NCBI RefSeq assembly: GCF_003946165.1
Contig: NZ_RHOI01000021.1
Location: 1 to 48,827 of the forward strand
DNA: 48,827 nucleotides
Direction of reading: 5' to 3'
DNA from: Lacticaseibacillus baoqingensis
GTDB lineage: Bacteria > Bacillota > Bacilli > Lactobacillales > Lactobacillaceae
In this document: positions 7,412 to 14,925 of the stretch, in pieces
Numbering within the stretch: the stretch's first letter is position 1
Layout: each line of letters starts with the position of its first letter
Position numbers and translations under genes: made by a program
The notes under the pieces: generated by a model
Database searches by the model: none
Told to the model about the DNA's origin: nothing
Seen by the model: the letters and a program-made list of their open reading frames with translations, nothing else

Positions 7412-7852
7412 TCAAGCATCTTCATTTTCCAAATATTGCCAAAGCTTGGAACCAATCTTCGCCAGCAGTGCAAGTTCCTCTGGGGTAAATAAAGCCACAA
7501 TTTGCTGATTTGCGGACTCATTTTGCGCTTGAATCAAGCTTGCAACTTCATGTCCTTGTGATGTCAATTCAACCTTATATTTAAATTCCAGCTCGCCTTG
7601 TGAACGTTTCTGAACATATTTTTTATCAATAAGCTTAGAAATTGCTCGAGAGGTATTGGCCTTGTCAAAGCCCAGAAAATCCGACAGCTCCTTTAACGTC
7701 ATACCTTCATTGTGCTCCAGCAGTGCCATCAAATAAAGCAGATGTAGCTTACTCAGTCCGTACTGCTTCAGCAACACCTCATTGGCACTATCCAATCTTT
7801 TTTTGAGCTTATTGATCATCACCGGGAGCATGATCGCACTCATCTCAGCCAT
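7412..7852 (-). CDS. MarR-family regulator of the ABC exporter operon
   Basis: A 146-residue MarR-type protein with a winged-helix core (LSKLHLLYLMALLEH, MTLKELSDFLGFDKANTSRAISKLIDKKYV) and a wing (FKYKVELTSQG). It is the last gene of a four-gene operon, starting 12 bases after the permease stop. Two near-identical dyads in the operon promoter are spaced to block the -35 and the start region, as expected for an autoregulated MarR system. The inducer is unknown; such operons usually export toxic compounds or peptides. Confidence 0.9.
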   Translation of the reverse strand: MAEMSAIMLPVMINKLKKRLDSANEVLLKQYGLSKLHLLYLMALLEHNEGMTLKELSDFLGFDKANTSRAISKLIDKKYVQKRSQGELEFKYKVELTSQGHEVASLIQAQNESANQQIVALFTPEELALLAKIGSKLWQYLENEDA

Positions 7853-7864
7853 ACTATCGTCTCC

Positions 7865-8620
7865 TTACAGCGGCAGGTCCTTCTTCAGAAACCGCATAAT
7901 CCCTACCACATATAGTACCAGACCAACGCCAAGCAATGTCGCCGTATCCGCGATAATGTTGTTCCCAGCAATGATATCGGTGGGATTAAACAACGTGTTG
8001 AGGGTAAAGTACTTGAAGATCTCGAAGTCGCTGCCAAAACCGGCAATGACATTGAACAGAAAGAAGACCACCGGTATGCCCACGCAAATTGTCAGCGCAC
8101 TGCCAGTCTTATTGAACCAGCAAGAGGCAAAAAACGAGATTCCGCTAATGGCAAACATGAAACAAAACATGACCCCATTGATGGCCCAAAACGCCCCGTA
8201 ATCTAGCTTACCTGGCGATATGATGGCATTTGCGGCGCTGCCGACAAGACTCAGCACCAGGATCATCGCTAATAGCGAGGCTACGTAGAAGACGACCTTC
8301 GTTAAAATGACTTCCCGGCGGTTCACCGGCGTGTTGAGCGTGTAACTCAAATCGCCGCGATCAACCTCCGTCACTACCAGCCGGATCCCCGTAGCGATCG
8401 CGTACACCAGGATCAGCATGAGTCCCATGATGTCGTAAAAAGCACCGGCATAAATCGTGATCAGATCAGTCCCGCCAGGACTACCAGGGAGGTTGAGACT
8501 CGGGTTGACCTTCGCCAAATAGGCGACCATACAGGCGAAAAAGCAGACGATCACAGTCATTAGCAGCCATAGCGGATAATTCTTTCTAACGCTCTGCTTG
8601 AAAATTGCGATGTTAAACAT
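7865..8620 (-). CDS. ABC-2 type exporter permease
   Basis: This 251-residue membrane protein has about six hydrophobic segments (LWLLMTVIVCFFACMVAYLA, IMGLMLILVYAIATGI, LAMILVLSLVGSAANAII, INGVMFCFMFAISGISFFAS, LTICVGIPVVFFLFNVIAGF and a C-terminal one). The layout is typical of an ABC-2 permease pairing with a cytoplasmic ATPase. The start at MFNIAIF (8620) overlaps the end of the ATPase gene by eight bases; a longer frame to 8665 would overlap more. It forms an exporter with the ATPase at 8613-9521. The substrate is not predictable. Confidence 0.87.
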   Translation of the reverse strand: MFNIAIFKQSVRKNYPLWLLMTVIVCFFACMVAYLAKVNPSLNLPGSPGGTDLITIYAGAFYDIMGLMLILVYAIATGIRLVVTEVDRGDLSYTLNTPVNRREVILTKVVFYVASLLAMILVLSLVGSAANAIISPGKLDYGAFWAINGVMFCFMFAISGISFFASCWFNKTGSALTICVGIPVVFFLFNVIAGFGSDFEIFKYFTLNTLFNPTDIIAGNNIIADTATLLGVGLVLYVVGIMRFLKKDLPL

Positions 8621-9521
8621 TGGCGTGATCCTCCGATCCGTAATACTGCATGAAGTGCTGCTCAAGGCTGTACTTAATCTCTGTCAAGGCAAGCACATGC
8701 AGTGAGGCCAACGCCTGTAGCAATTGGTTAAGCTGTGAATCCGCCAGCTTGATCCGAACCGTGGTTGGGGCATGGTCAACCAGCTGCACGTCAAATGGTC
8801 CTGCAGCCAGCCTGGTTGCATCGTCAACGCTGGCAAACTTGATTTCAAAGGTTTTCCGCTTGGCATGTTTGATTTCATCCATCACGACGGTATCCACGAT
8901 CTGTCCCTGCCTGATGATGGCAACGCGGTCACACGTCTTCTCGATTTCCTCAAACATGTGGCTAGACATGAAAATGCTCTTTCCGCGGGCCTTCTCGCTG
9001 TTGATCAACGCGATGAAGCGCGACTGCATCAGCGGGTCCAGCCCGCTGGTCGGTTCATCTAAAATAATGATCTCAGGGTCATGCATAAACGCTGTCACTA
9101 AGGCGATCTTCTGTTTCATGCCTTTGCTCATCCGCTTCAGCTCGCCTCTGGCATCGATCTCAAACATGGCGATCAACTCCCTGGCACGATCCAGCGATTG
9201 CATTTGCCGCAGCGCAGAGATCTGTTCCAAAAACTCGTAGCCGGTCAAATGCTCTGGAAAGGCAATCTCACCAGGCACGTAACCGATGTGACGCTGGATC
9301 TCCTTAGGCTGGGTCCAACAATCCAGCCCCAAAATTGAACAGCTCCCCGTCTGCGGCTTAGAAAAACCCAGCAGGTGCCGAATCACCGTGGTCTTACCGG
9401 CCCCGTTTGGTCCTAGAAAGCCAAATACCTCGCCTTGCCTAGTCTCAAACGACAGATCAAAGACGCCTCGATGTTCACCGTAGTCTTTCGTCAAATGACT
9501 CACGCTGATGATGGGCTTCAT
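8613..9521 (-). CDS. ABC transporter ATP-binding protein
   Basis: This 302-residue ATPase has Walker A GPNGAGKTT, a Q-loop region, the signature MSKGMKQK (a variant of LSGGQ seen in this exporter group), Walker B IIILDEPTSGLDP and the switch histidine in MSSHMFEEIE. It has a C-terminal extension of about 80 residues, as in BcrA/NatA-type drug and ion exporters. The start overlaps the stop of the small membrane protein (ATGA), indicating translational coupling. It powers the permease encoded just downstream. Confidence 0.93.
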   Translation of the reverse strand: MKPIISVSHLTKDYGEHRGVFDLSFETRQGEVFGFLGPNGAGKTTVIRHLLGFSKPQTGSCSILGLDCWTQPKEIQRHIGYVPGEIAFPEHLTGYEFLEQISALRQMQSLDRARELIAMFEIDARGELKRMSKGMKQKIALVTAFMHDPEIIILDEPTSGLDPLMQSRFIALINSEKARGKSIFMSSHMFEEIEKTCDRVAIIRQGQIVDTVVMDEIKHAKRKTFEIKFASVDDATRLAAGPFDVQLVDHAPTTVRIKLADSQLNQLLQALASLHVLALTEIKYSLEQHFMQYYGSEDHANV

Positions 9522-9652
9522 TTCATGCCCCCTAACGCCATAGGCAAAATGATCAGGGCCAGCACGACCACGCCAATGACGATCTCGATGATCAGCCGCT
9601 TCTTACCGCCTGGCTGCTTAGCGCCACGCTTCTCTTCTTTATCAAACTTCAT
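9518..9652 (-). CDS. Small single-pass membrane protein heading the ABC operon
   Basis: A 44-residue protein: a charged lysine-rich N-terminus (MKFDKEEKRGAKQPGGKKR) and one hydrophobic helix (LIIEIVIGVVVLALIILPMA). The start at 9652 follows AGGGAG and sits just after the promoter. The longer frame to 9778 would begin upstream of the promoter and is rejected. It is coupled to the ATPase by an ATGA overlap, so it is probably a small accessory subunit of the exporter. I know of no named family. Confidence 0.75.
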   Translation of the reverse strand: MKFDKEEKRGAKQPGGKKRLIIEIVIGVVVLALIILPMALGGMK

Positions 9653-9676
9653 CGTATTTCTCCCTTGCACGAATTG

Positions 9677-9729
9677 TGTTGAGCACTCAACAGAAATGAG
9701 TATATCGTTATTGTGTTGAGTAGTCAACA
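9677..9729 (-). promoter_or_regulatory. Promoter with two MarR-type operators
   Basis: On the minus strand -35 TTGACT (9722-9727) and -10 TATACT (9699-9704) are 17 bases apart, a near-consensus promoter. Two 16-base dyads of the form TGTTGA-N4-TCAACA lie at 9714-9729, covering the -35, and at 9677-9692, covering the start region. They share all twelve arm bases. This is the layout of a tightly repressed autoregulated operon; the likely repressor is the MarR protein encoded at its end. Confidence 0.8.
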
Positions 9730-9891
9730 AAAACGCAAGGCTACGATTGCCTGCACCCGATAAAGTTAATAGAAACAATTCGTGGTATCGTTTTCTATGA
9801 GCACATCACTTCTACCAATTTCTCTGGTTACAACTTTCAGCCAGGAATTTAACAGATCAACAAAATTCATTGACTCCTTTGTTGTAAATAG

Positions 9892-9927
9892 AAGGCATCC
9901 ATCCTTATTGTCGAGGATGGATGCCTT
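9892..9927. repeat. Perfect 13-bp stem-loop
   Basis: Arms AAGGCATCCATCC and GGATGGATGCCTT with a ten-base loop. Neither flank has a strong T-run. It lies between the ABC operon promoter and the terminator of the MFS gene and could be an extra terminator. The frame spanning it (9766-10017) is not convincing as a gene. Confidence 0.5.
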
Positions 9928-10000
9928 GATTGATATTTTGCTAACCTGTTGGCGATAAGCGGCTGAGGTGGCTGCCTGTATCACCCATTGATTGGGTAAT

Positions 10001-10040
10001 GCAAAACCCTCATCCAACGCGAATCGTGATGAGGGTTTGC
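10001..10040 (-). terminator. Terminator after the MFS gene
   Basis: Arms GATGAGGGTTTGC and GCAAaACCCTCATC form a stem of about 13 bp with one bulge and a 13-base loop, a few bases after the stop of the MFS gene. The T-run is short (TTTT). Confidence 0.65.
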
Positions 10041-10045
10041 ATTCT

Positions 10046-11245
10046 TTAATTTAAGTGTGCGTGCAATTCAGTCTTTTTTTTTTCACCCATTGCAATAAGG
10101 TGGTTTAGTATTACGAGCATCGTTAATGCGACTAACGCATAACCAGCCGCTGCAAAGCTGATCCAACCAACTCCTAAAGCCCCGACTAGCAACGATGCGG
10201 TAGCAGACCCTAGTGAGGTGCCAAAGTTAAAAAATATCGAACTCAGCGAAGATGCTAATAGCGTTGACTGGGGGTAGTCCTGCTCGGCAACATCCATGAA
10301 GTGAAGCTGAATGGACGCGCTAAACAAGGTGATCAACATGGTGATCGCAATCAGCATGACGAAGCCAGTGAATTTACTCATCGTGACCAAAGGCAGCAGG
10401 GTCAAAATCACCACATCTGCCACATAATACTTTGGCATTCGCTTCAAACCGCCGCGGCGTGCAATCGTGCCAGAGAATCGGTTGCTCAATACACTGGCGA
10501 TGCCAAGGACAAATAGCAGAAGGTTGATGTGCTGGGTATCAAAGCCTAACACTGTGGTCAGCAATGGCCGGATGTACGTATAATACCCATACTGCGTGGC
10601 GGCGGTGAACAGGACCACTGCGATCCCAACGTAAATCCGCGAATCCTTAAGCAGACTTAACTGCTTTAACATGGCGCCTTGAACCTGCATAATGTGGTGG
10701 GGCAAAAGCCAACTCAGCAGCCCAATCGTGAGCAATGAGATGAGCGATACTGCAAAGAAGGCGTCGCGCCAATCGTAATGTGTGCTGATGATGGTGCCGA
10801 TCGGGACGCCAATGACAGAGGCAATGCTGAATCCGGCATAGATCCAGGAAATCAGATTCGCCCGTTGATCTTTAGGCGCGATTTGATTGGCAAAGGTCAT
10901 GATAATCGAGATGATGGCCCCCGAGACACTGGCGGCGATCACCCGTGACGCGATCATCATCCAATAGGTCGCTGCCAGCCCACTAAGCGTGTTGCCGACT
11001 AAGAAGACAACCATTAGCACCAGCAGTGTTTTATAGCGGTTATACTTGCTGGTCAGCATCGTGATGATTGGCGTGCTGATGGCATAGACAGTAGCGAAGA
11101 TCGTGACTAAGTATCCGACCATTGCAATTGAGACACGCAAATGGCTGGCAATGTCGGGCAGGATACCAACCACCATAAATTCGTTGCACCCTGACATAAA
11201 AGCGACCAAAACAAATACAAATGCTTGCAGACGATATTTATTCAA
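10046..11245 (-). CDS. MFS transporter, DHA1 family (drug efflux type)
   Basis: A 399-residue protein with 12 hydrophobic segments. Motifs are those of the AraJ/sugar-efflux/drug:H+ antiporter-1 group: the N-terminal FMVVGILPDIASHL segment, and a helix-5-like region GFSIASVIGVPIGTIISTHYDWRDAFF resembling motif C and its flank (the W-R-x-x-F pattern). The start is TTG, with AAAGGAG eight bases upstream. A 19-codon ORF with its own ribosome site lies in the leader. It probably exports small toxic molecules; no regulator gene is adjacent. Confidence 0.87.
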   Translation of the reverse strand: MNKYRLQAFVFVLVAFMSGCNEFMVVGILPDIASHLRVSIAMVGYLVTIFATVYAISTPIITMLTSKYNRYKTLLVLMVVFLVGNTLSGLAATYWMMIASRVIAASVSGAIISIIMTFANQIAPKDQRANLISWIYAGFSIASVIGVPIGTIISTHYDWRDAFFAVSLISLLTIGLLSWLLPHHIMQVQGAMLKQLSLLKDSRIYVGIAVVLFTAATQYGYYTYIRPLLTTVLGFDTQHINLLLFVLGIASVLSNRFSGTIARRGGLKRMPKYYVADVVILTLLPLVTMSKFTGFVMLIAITMLITLFSASIQLHFMDVAEQDYPQSTLLASSLSSIFFNFGTSLGSATASLLVGALGVGWISFAAAGYALVALTMLVILNHLIAMGEKKKTELHAHLN

Positions 11246-11272
11246 AAAAATTCTCCTTTACGGATATTGTTC

Positions 11273-11332
11273 TTACTTACCACCTCCCATCAAATTTGAA
11301 GCGTTGATTTTTTTGCATTGTTTGATTGTCAT
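11273..11332 (-). CDS. Tiny leader ORF upstream of the MFS pump
   Basis: The reading frame encodes 19 residues (MTIKQCKKINASNLMGGGK), with a strong GGAGG eight bases before its ATG. It ends 27 bases before the TTG start of the MFS gene. Such small ORFs with good ribosome sites upstream of resistance genes can act as translational attenuators sensing ribosome stalling. No other function is recognisable. It is too short to be proven by composition. Confidence 0.45.
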   Translation of the reverse strand: MTIKQCKKINASNLMGGGK

Positions 11333-11530
11333 GATTGTGTCCTCCGAGCTGAATGTACCAAATACGATGTAATTGTACCACTCCTAGGAGATCACCTGCC
11401 CTCACACACGGTTGGCTAATATTTTCATAACGCCGTCCAAGTGACTTTTCAGCGAATTAATCTCAGTGATTGATTGGCCGCGTCGGCAACCGGTTTGTAC
11501 CATCGCAGGCTAAATCACGAGTAAAAAAAA

Positions 11531-11562
11531 GCCGCATCAACGTTGAATGTCGTTGATGGGCT
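11531..11562 (-). terminator. Terminator downstream of the RNA methyltransferase gene
   Basis: On the minus strand GCCCATCAACG pairs with CGTTGATGCGGC across an eight-base loop, followed by nine T residues. It lies about 55 bases after the stop of the 11617-12753 gene. Confidence 0.85.
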
Positions 11563-11616
11563 CTCTTTTTGGAATAGCAAAGCTTTTGTGTGCACTGTTT
11601 CGACAACTTTGATCTG

Positions 11617-12753
11617 TTATTTTTGCTTGGGCGCCCGCTGTGCCCAAAACTGGAAGTAATCCGTCCGCAGCGCCCCGTTATATAACTTGCGGCGCTTGGT
11701 GGCCTTGCTGCCATAAGCTTTTTCAAAGCCTAAGTCAGCAGTCAAGATGTATTTGCTCCAGCCAGTCAGCGGCGCGTAGGTCTCGCCCATTTCGCGGTAA
11801 AGCTTGCGAGCGGCTTCAAGTTCGCCCAGCCGCTTCCCGTATGGTGGATTGGCAACGATGACCCCGCGCGGTTTGTCGGTTTTGAAGTCTTTGACGGCCA
11901 GCTGTTTGAAGCTGATGTCATTGCCCAAGCCGGCTTGCTTGGCGTTTTCCTGGGCGATCTCGATCATTTCTTGGTTGATATCATAGCCGGAGATGTCGAG
12001 TTCGACATCCCAATCGGCCGCATCCATCGCGTCGTCTTTGACTTTTTGCAAGATCTCCGGATCGATGAAGCGGAAGTCTTCAAAGGCAAAGTGGCGTTGT
12101 AGTCCTGGGGCGATATGGTGGCCGATCAACGCGGCTTCGATCGGCAGCGTCCCGGAACCAGTCGTCGGGTCGACAAACGGCATGTCAGGATGCCAATTCG
12201 TCAACATCACCAATGCGGCGGCGAAATTTTCCTTCAACGGCGCATCCCCTTTGGCCACCCGATAACCGCGTTTGAACAGACTGGAGCCGGTGGTATCGAT
12301 GGTCAATGTGGCGATATCTTTGAGGATCGAGACTTCAAGCGGATAAGTCGCCCCAGTTTCTGGCAAACGGCCGCGGCGATGATAAACTTCACTGAGCTTT
12401 GAAACGATCGCTTTTTTGGTGATCGATTGCACGTCGGGCTCAGAATGCAGGGTTGAGCGCACCGAGCGGCCAGCCACCGGAAACGCTGCATCCATTGGCA
12501 AATAATGATCCCATGGCAAGGCCTTGACGCCTTCAAACAGATCATCAAAAGTGGTGGCCTTGAATTGGCCTAAGACGATCTTGATGCGATCGGCCGTGCG
12601 CAGCCAAACATTGGCTGTGGCGATGGCGGTTTCGTCTCCTTGAAAATAGACTTTCCCATTTTCGCTGCGGGTCTCATACCCCAAATCCTTTAATTCGCGC
12701 GCGACTAAAGCTTCTAAGCCAGCAGCCATATGAGCGACTAATTGATATTGCAT
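11617..12753 (-). CDS. ypsC: THUMP-domain class I SAM-dependent RNA methyltransferase (RlmL/YpsC family)
   Basis: This 378-residue protein has an N-terminal THUMP-like RNA-binding part (MAAGLEALVARELKDLGYE) and a C-terminal Rossmann methyltransferase. The latter shows the SAM site VDPTTGSGTLPIEAAL and the catalytic ANPPYGKRLGE (NPPY) motif of N2-guanine methylases. The family methylates 23S rRNA guanine (G2445 in E. coli RlmL). The neighbourhood (rnpB, gpsB, ypsA, recU, ponA) matches the Bacillus ypsC locus. Length is typical for the Gram-positive single-domain form, which lacks the RlmK half of the enterobacterial fusion. A short copy of its last codons survives at 6833-6874. Confidence 0.92.
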   Translation of the reverse strand: MQYQLVAHMAAGLEALVARELKDLGYETRSENGKVYFQGDETAIATANVWLRTADRIKIVLGQFKATTFDDLFEGVKALPWDHYLPMDAAFPVAGRSVRSTLHSEPDVQSITKKAIVSKLSEVYHRRGRLPETGATYPLEVSILKDIATLTIDTTGSSLFKRGYRVAKGDAPLKENFAAALVMLTNWHPDMPFVDPTTGSGTLPIEAALIGHHIAPGLQRHFAFEDFRFIDPEILQKVKDDAMDAADWDVELDISGYDINQEMIEIAQENAKQAGLGNDISFKQLAVKDFKTDKPRGVIVANPPYGKRLGELEAARKLYREMGETYAPLTGWSKYILTADLGFEKAYGSKATKRRKLYNGALRTDYFQFWAQRAPKQK

Positions 12754-12796
12754 GTTTTCTCCTCGTTATTCAAATTACTGTCATTATACCAAAAAA

Positions 12797-12818
12797 CGAC
12801 CCGGGTTGCCCCGGGCCG
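12797..12818 (-). terminator. Terminator of RNase P RNA
   Basis: On the minus strand CGGCCCGGGG-CAA-CCCGGGTCG forms a very GC-rich short hairpin followed by six T residues (12791-12796). It directly follows the P1 closing stem of rnpB. Confidence 0.85.
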
Positions 12819-12824
12819 TGCCTG

Positions 12825-13198
12825 TTTGTAAACCTCTATAAGCCATGTTTTGTTCCAGCTCACCTTCAGGCAGGTGAGCCTTCAGTAATCATCTATCTCA
12901 GCTTTCACTGTTGAGGGCATCAGTTCAAATTCCCTAGCCCTTGCGCCCCTACCAAAGTTTGGGTTACTCGCTCGCGGGGTTTACCCGTTCCAATCCTAAC
13001 GTTTCCATCAGGCGTCGTCTCTGTGGCACTATTCAGGCTGACTCACGCATGCCGAAGTTTAGCGCTTTTAGCCGCCGTTACCGTTGCCGGTACCCAGGCT
13101 TATTGGGCCTGGCACGAACACTACAAGCATCGCAGCTTGTGCGGGCATGGACTTTCCTCACCAGACAGGTGCCTGGCGCGATTACTCAAGGTTTACAA
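12825..13198 (-). ncRNA. rnpB: RNase P RNA (type B)
   Basis: The catalytic RNA of RNase P, which matures tRNA 5' ends. The minus strand contains the universal GAGGAAAGTCC element near the 5' end and the conserved ACAAAACATGGCTTA-like element at the 3' end. The ends GTAAACC and GGTTTAC pair to form the closing P1 stem. The length of about 374 nt fits Firmicutes type B. It lies directly after gpsB (seven bases from its stop), so its promoter is inside gpsB or it is processed from a longer transcript. The ends are set by the P1 pairing and are good to a few bases. Confidence 0.95.
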
Positions 13199-13205
13199 AT
13201 GATCA

Positions 13206-13607
13206 TTAATATTGGTCGATCCCACGCCCGGTCGCACCGTTAGAAGGTTGGCTATTGCCACCATCAGACAGCTTGCTGCCAAAGACATGCCGTTCCAGAT
13301 TGCTCAAGCGCTTCAAAATGTCATAGTTAGTGACATTGGCACTGGGCTGTTGCGGCGTCTGAGACGCGACGTTTTTAGAAACGTTGAGCTGTTTGGTCAG
13401 TTCGTCGACACGACTGAACAAGCGGGTATTCTCTTCATTCAAGCGATCGATTTCAGCTGTAAAGCTTTCATAATCGCGAATGATACCATCGAGGAACTCA
13501 TCGACCTCATCGGGATCATATCCACGGACCTTGTTCTTGAAATTCTTATCCAGAATATCCTTTGGACCGTATTGGATCTTGAAAGTTGACTCGCTCTTGC
13601 TATCCAT
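13206..13607 (-). CDS. gpsB: Cell-division and peptidoglycan coordinator GpsB
   Basis: A 133-residue DivIVA-like protein with the N-terminal membrane/PBP-binding domain (ILDKNFKNKVRGYDPDEVDEFLDGIIRDYESF), a coiled coil (DRLNEENTRLFSRVDELTKQL) and a C-terminal trimerisation part (YDILKRLSNLERHVFG). GpsB links division to cell elongation by binding PBP1A, whose gene lies about 1.3 kb away. The ATG at 13607 follows GAGGTG. Gene order ypsC-rnpB-gpsB-ypsA is conserved in Firmicutes. Confidence 0.95.
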   Translation of the reverse strand: MDSKSESTFKIQYGPKDILDKNFKNKVRGYDPDEVDEFLDGIIRDYESFTAEIDRLNEENTRLFSRVDELTKQLNVSKNVASQTPQQPSANVTNYDILKRLSNLERHVFGSKLSDGGNSQPSNGATGRGIDQY

Positions 13608-13662
13608 TACCGAACACCTCGTCATTCAAAAGCACAGGATATATTCATCATACCATATGCAC

Positions 13663-14232
13663 CTAATTTTGAAAATCACTATTTTCAGCTTCGGCTAACT
13701 CGCGCCCAACGTCTTCAAGATCAGGCATCGTTACCGTGCGCACGGCATAATCGCGCCGGTTAGCTTCTGCTTGGGCTGCTTTGTAGGCATATTGCGGCTT
13801 GCCTGGAAAATCTTGGTCGTAATAAAATAACGCTCCATCCGTATGCTGGGCCATAAACCGATTATACCCTGACAGCTGCGCCGGCTGCGTGTACGGCTGG
13901 GTGCTGGTTTCGCGGGCAAAATCAACTTGACTGCGCCGCTTGGCCAAGCGCTCTTGATTCTCTGCTTGCCATTGATGCCCAAATTCAGCATACGGCAACA
14001 TCATGGCAATTTGCAACTCAGGATAATCGGCTTTCAATCCTAGTGCTACTTCGATCCCCCACTGCTCTATGCCTAGTTCGCCGCCGGTGATCAGCCATTG
14101 CATTCCTTCATCTAAGGCTTGTTGGAGTTGGATTTTTAAACTATATTTAAGGACTTTCAGCTTCGGGTCATGATCGCCGTAAACGTTCAGTTCCCAGGCC
14201 CGATAACCGCTGAGCCACAATCTTTCCCGCAT
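13663..14232 (-). CDS. ypsA: YpsA (DUF1273) family protein
   Basis: A 189-residue protein of the SLOG-like Rossmann family, with LWLSGYRAWELNVYGDHD at the N-terminus and the glycine/glutamate motif WLITGGELGIEQWG. YpsA affects cell division in Bacillus and Staphylococcus and is usually next to gpsB, as here. ATG at 14232 is preferred over the upstream in-frame GTG because of spacing to AAAGGTGG. Divergent from recU across a short intergenic region. Confidence 0.9.
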   Translation of the reverse strand: MRERLWLSGYRAWELNVYGDHDPKLKVLKYSLKIQLQQALDEGMQWLITGGELGIEQWGIEVALGLKADYPELQIAMMLPYAEFGHQWQAENQERLAKRRSQVDFARETSTQPYTQPAQLSGYNRFMAQHTDGALFYYDQDFPGKPQYAYKAAQAEANRRDYAVRTVTMPDLEDVGRELAEAENSDFQN

Positions 14233-14283
14233 GTTCACCCCACCTTTCTCACAGCCGCATTAGGGGTTTTGCCCACAACTTGG

Positions 14284-14289
14284 TATAAT
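14284..14289 (+). promoter_or_regulatory. Extended -10 of the recU-ponA promoter
   Basis: TTGGTATAAT gives a perfect -10 TATAAT with the TGn extension, 22 bases before the recU start. No clear -35 is present, which is common for extended -10 promoters. Confidence 0.6.
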
Positions 14290-14310
14290 GTTGGCTAGGA
14301 GTGTGATCCG

Positions 14311-14925
14311 ATGCCAATACATTATCCTAATGGTAAGCCATACCAAGCCAAGGCGCAAACCGCACCGGCTGCCGTCGAATATGGCGGTCGCGGCATGACG
14401 CTGGAACAAGCGCTTAACCAAAGCAACGACTATTACTTACAGACGCATCAAGCAGTGGTGTACAAAAAGCCCACCCCGATCCAGATCGTCAAGGTCGATT
14501 ACCCTCAGCGCAGCCAAGCTGTCATTAAAGAAGCGTATTTCAAAACACCGTCGACCACAGACTACAATGGCGTTTATCGCGGTTATTATTTGGACTTTGA
14601 AGCCAAAGAAACCAAGAATAAAACCAGCTTCCCGCTGAAAAATTTTCATCCGCATCAGATCCGGCATTTTGCCGACTGTCTGGGTCAATCCGGGGTGTGC
14701 TTTGTCGTGATGCGCTTTGTCACCTTGAAGCGCCTGTTCGTTTATCCCGCTAGCGACTTGATCGATGATTGGCAAGCCGCACAAACGACTGGCCGCAAAT
14801 CGATCACGCTGACGAAGATCAAAGCTGACGGGTTCGAATTGCAACCCAAGCTTCAACCGCCGATCCCGTATCTGCATGGCGTCGACTGGTTAATTCAAAC
14901 AAAGGTAGGAATCTCTCATGAGTAA
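14311..14925 (+). CDS. recU: Holliday junction resolvase RecU
   Basis: A 204-residue resolvase that cuts four-way junctions in recombination and chromosome segregation. It has the PD-(D/E)XK-type core: GGRGMTLEQALNQSNDYY, TTDYNGVYRGYYLDFEAKETKNKTSFPL (D-x-E-A-K) and the conserved FHPHQIRHF. Length is typical. It overlaps ponA by eight bases, the conserved recU-ponA pairing of Firmicutes, implying co-transcription and translational coupling. Confidence 0.96.
   Translation: MPIHYPNGKPYQAKAQTAPAAVEYGGRGMTLEQALNQSNDYYLQTHQAVVYKKPTPIQIVKVDYPQRSQAVIKEAYFKTPSTTDYNGVYRGYYLDFEAKETKNKTSFPLKNFHPHQIRHFADCLGQSGVCFVVMRFVTLKRLFVYPASDLIDDWQAAQTTGRKSITLTKIKADGFELQPKLQPPIPYLHGVDWLIQTKVGISHE

Noticed and set aside
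9766-10017. 83-codon minus-strand frame between the ABC operon and the MFS gene
   Set aside because: It spans two strong stem-loops, has no ribosome site and an unconvincing composition.
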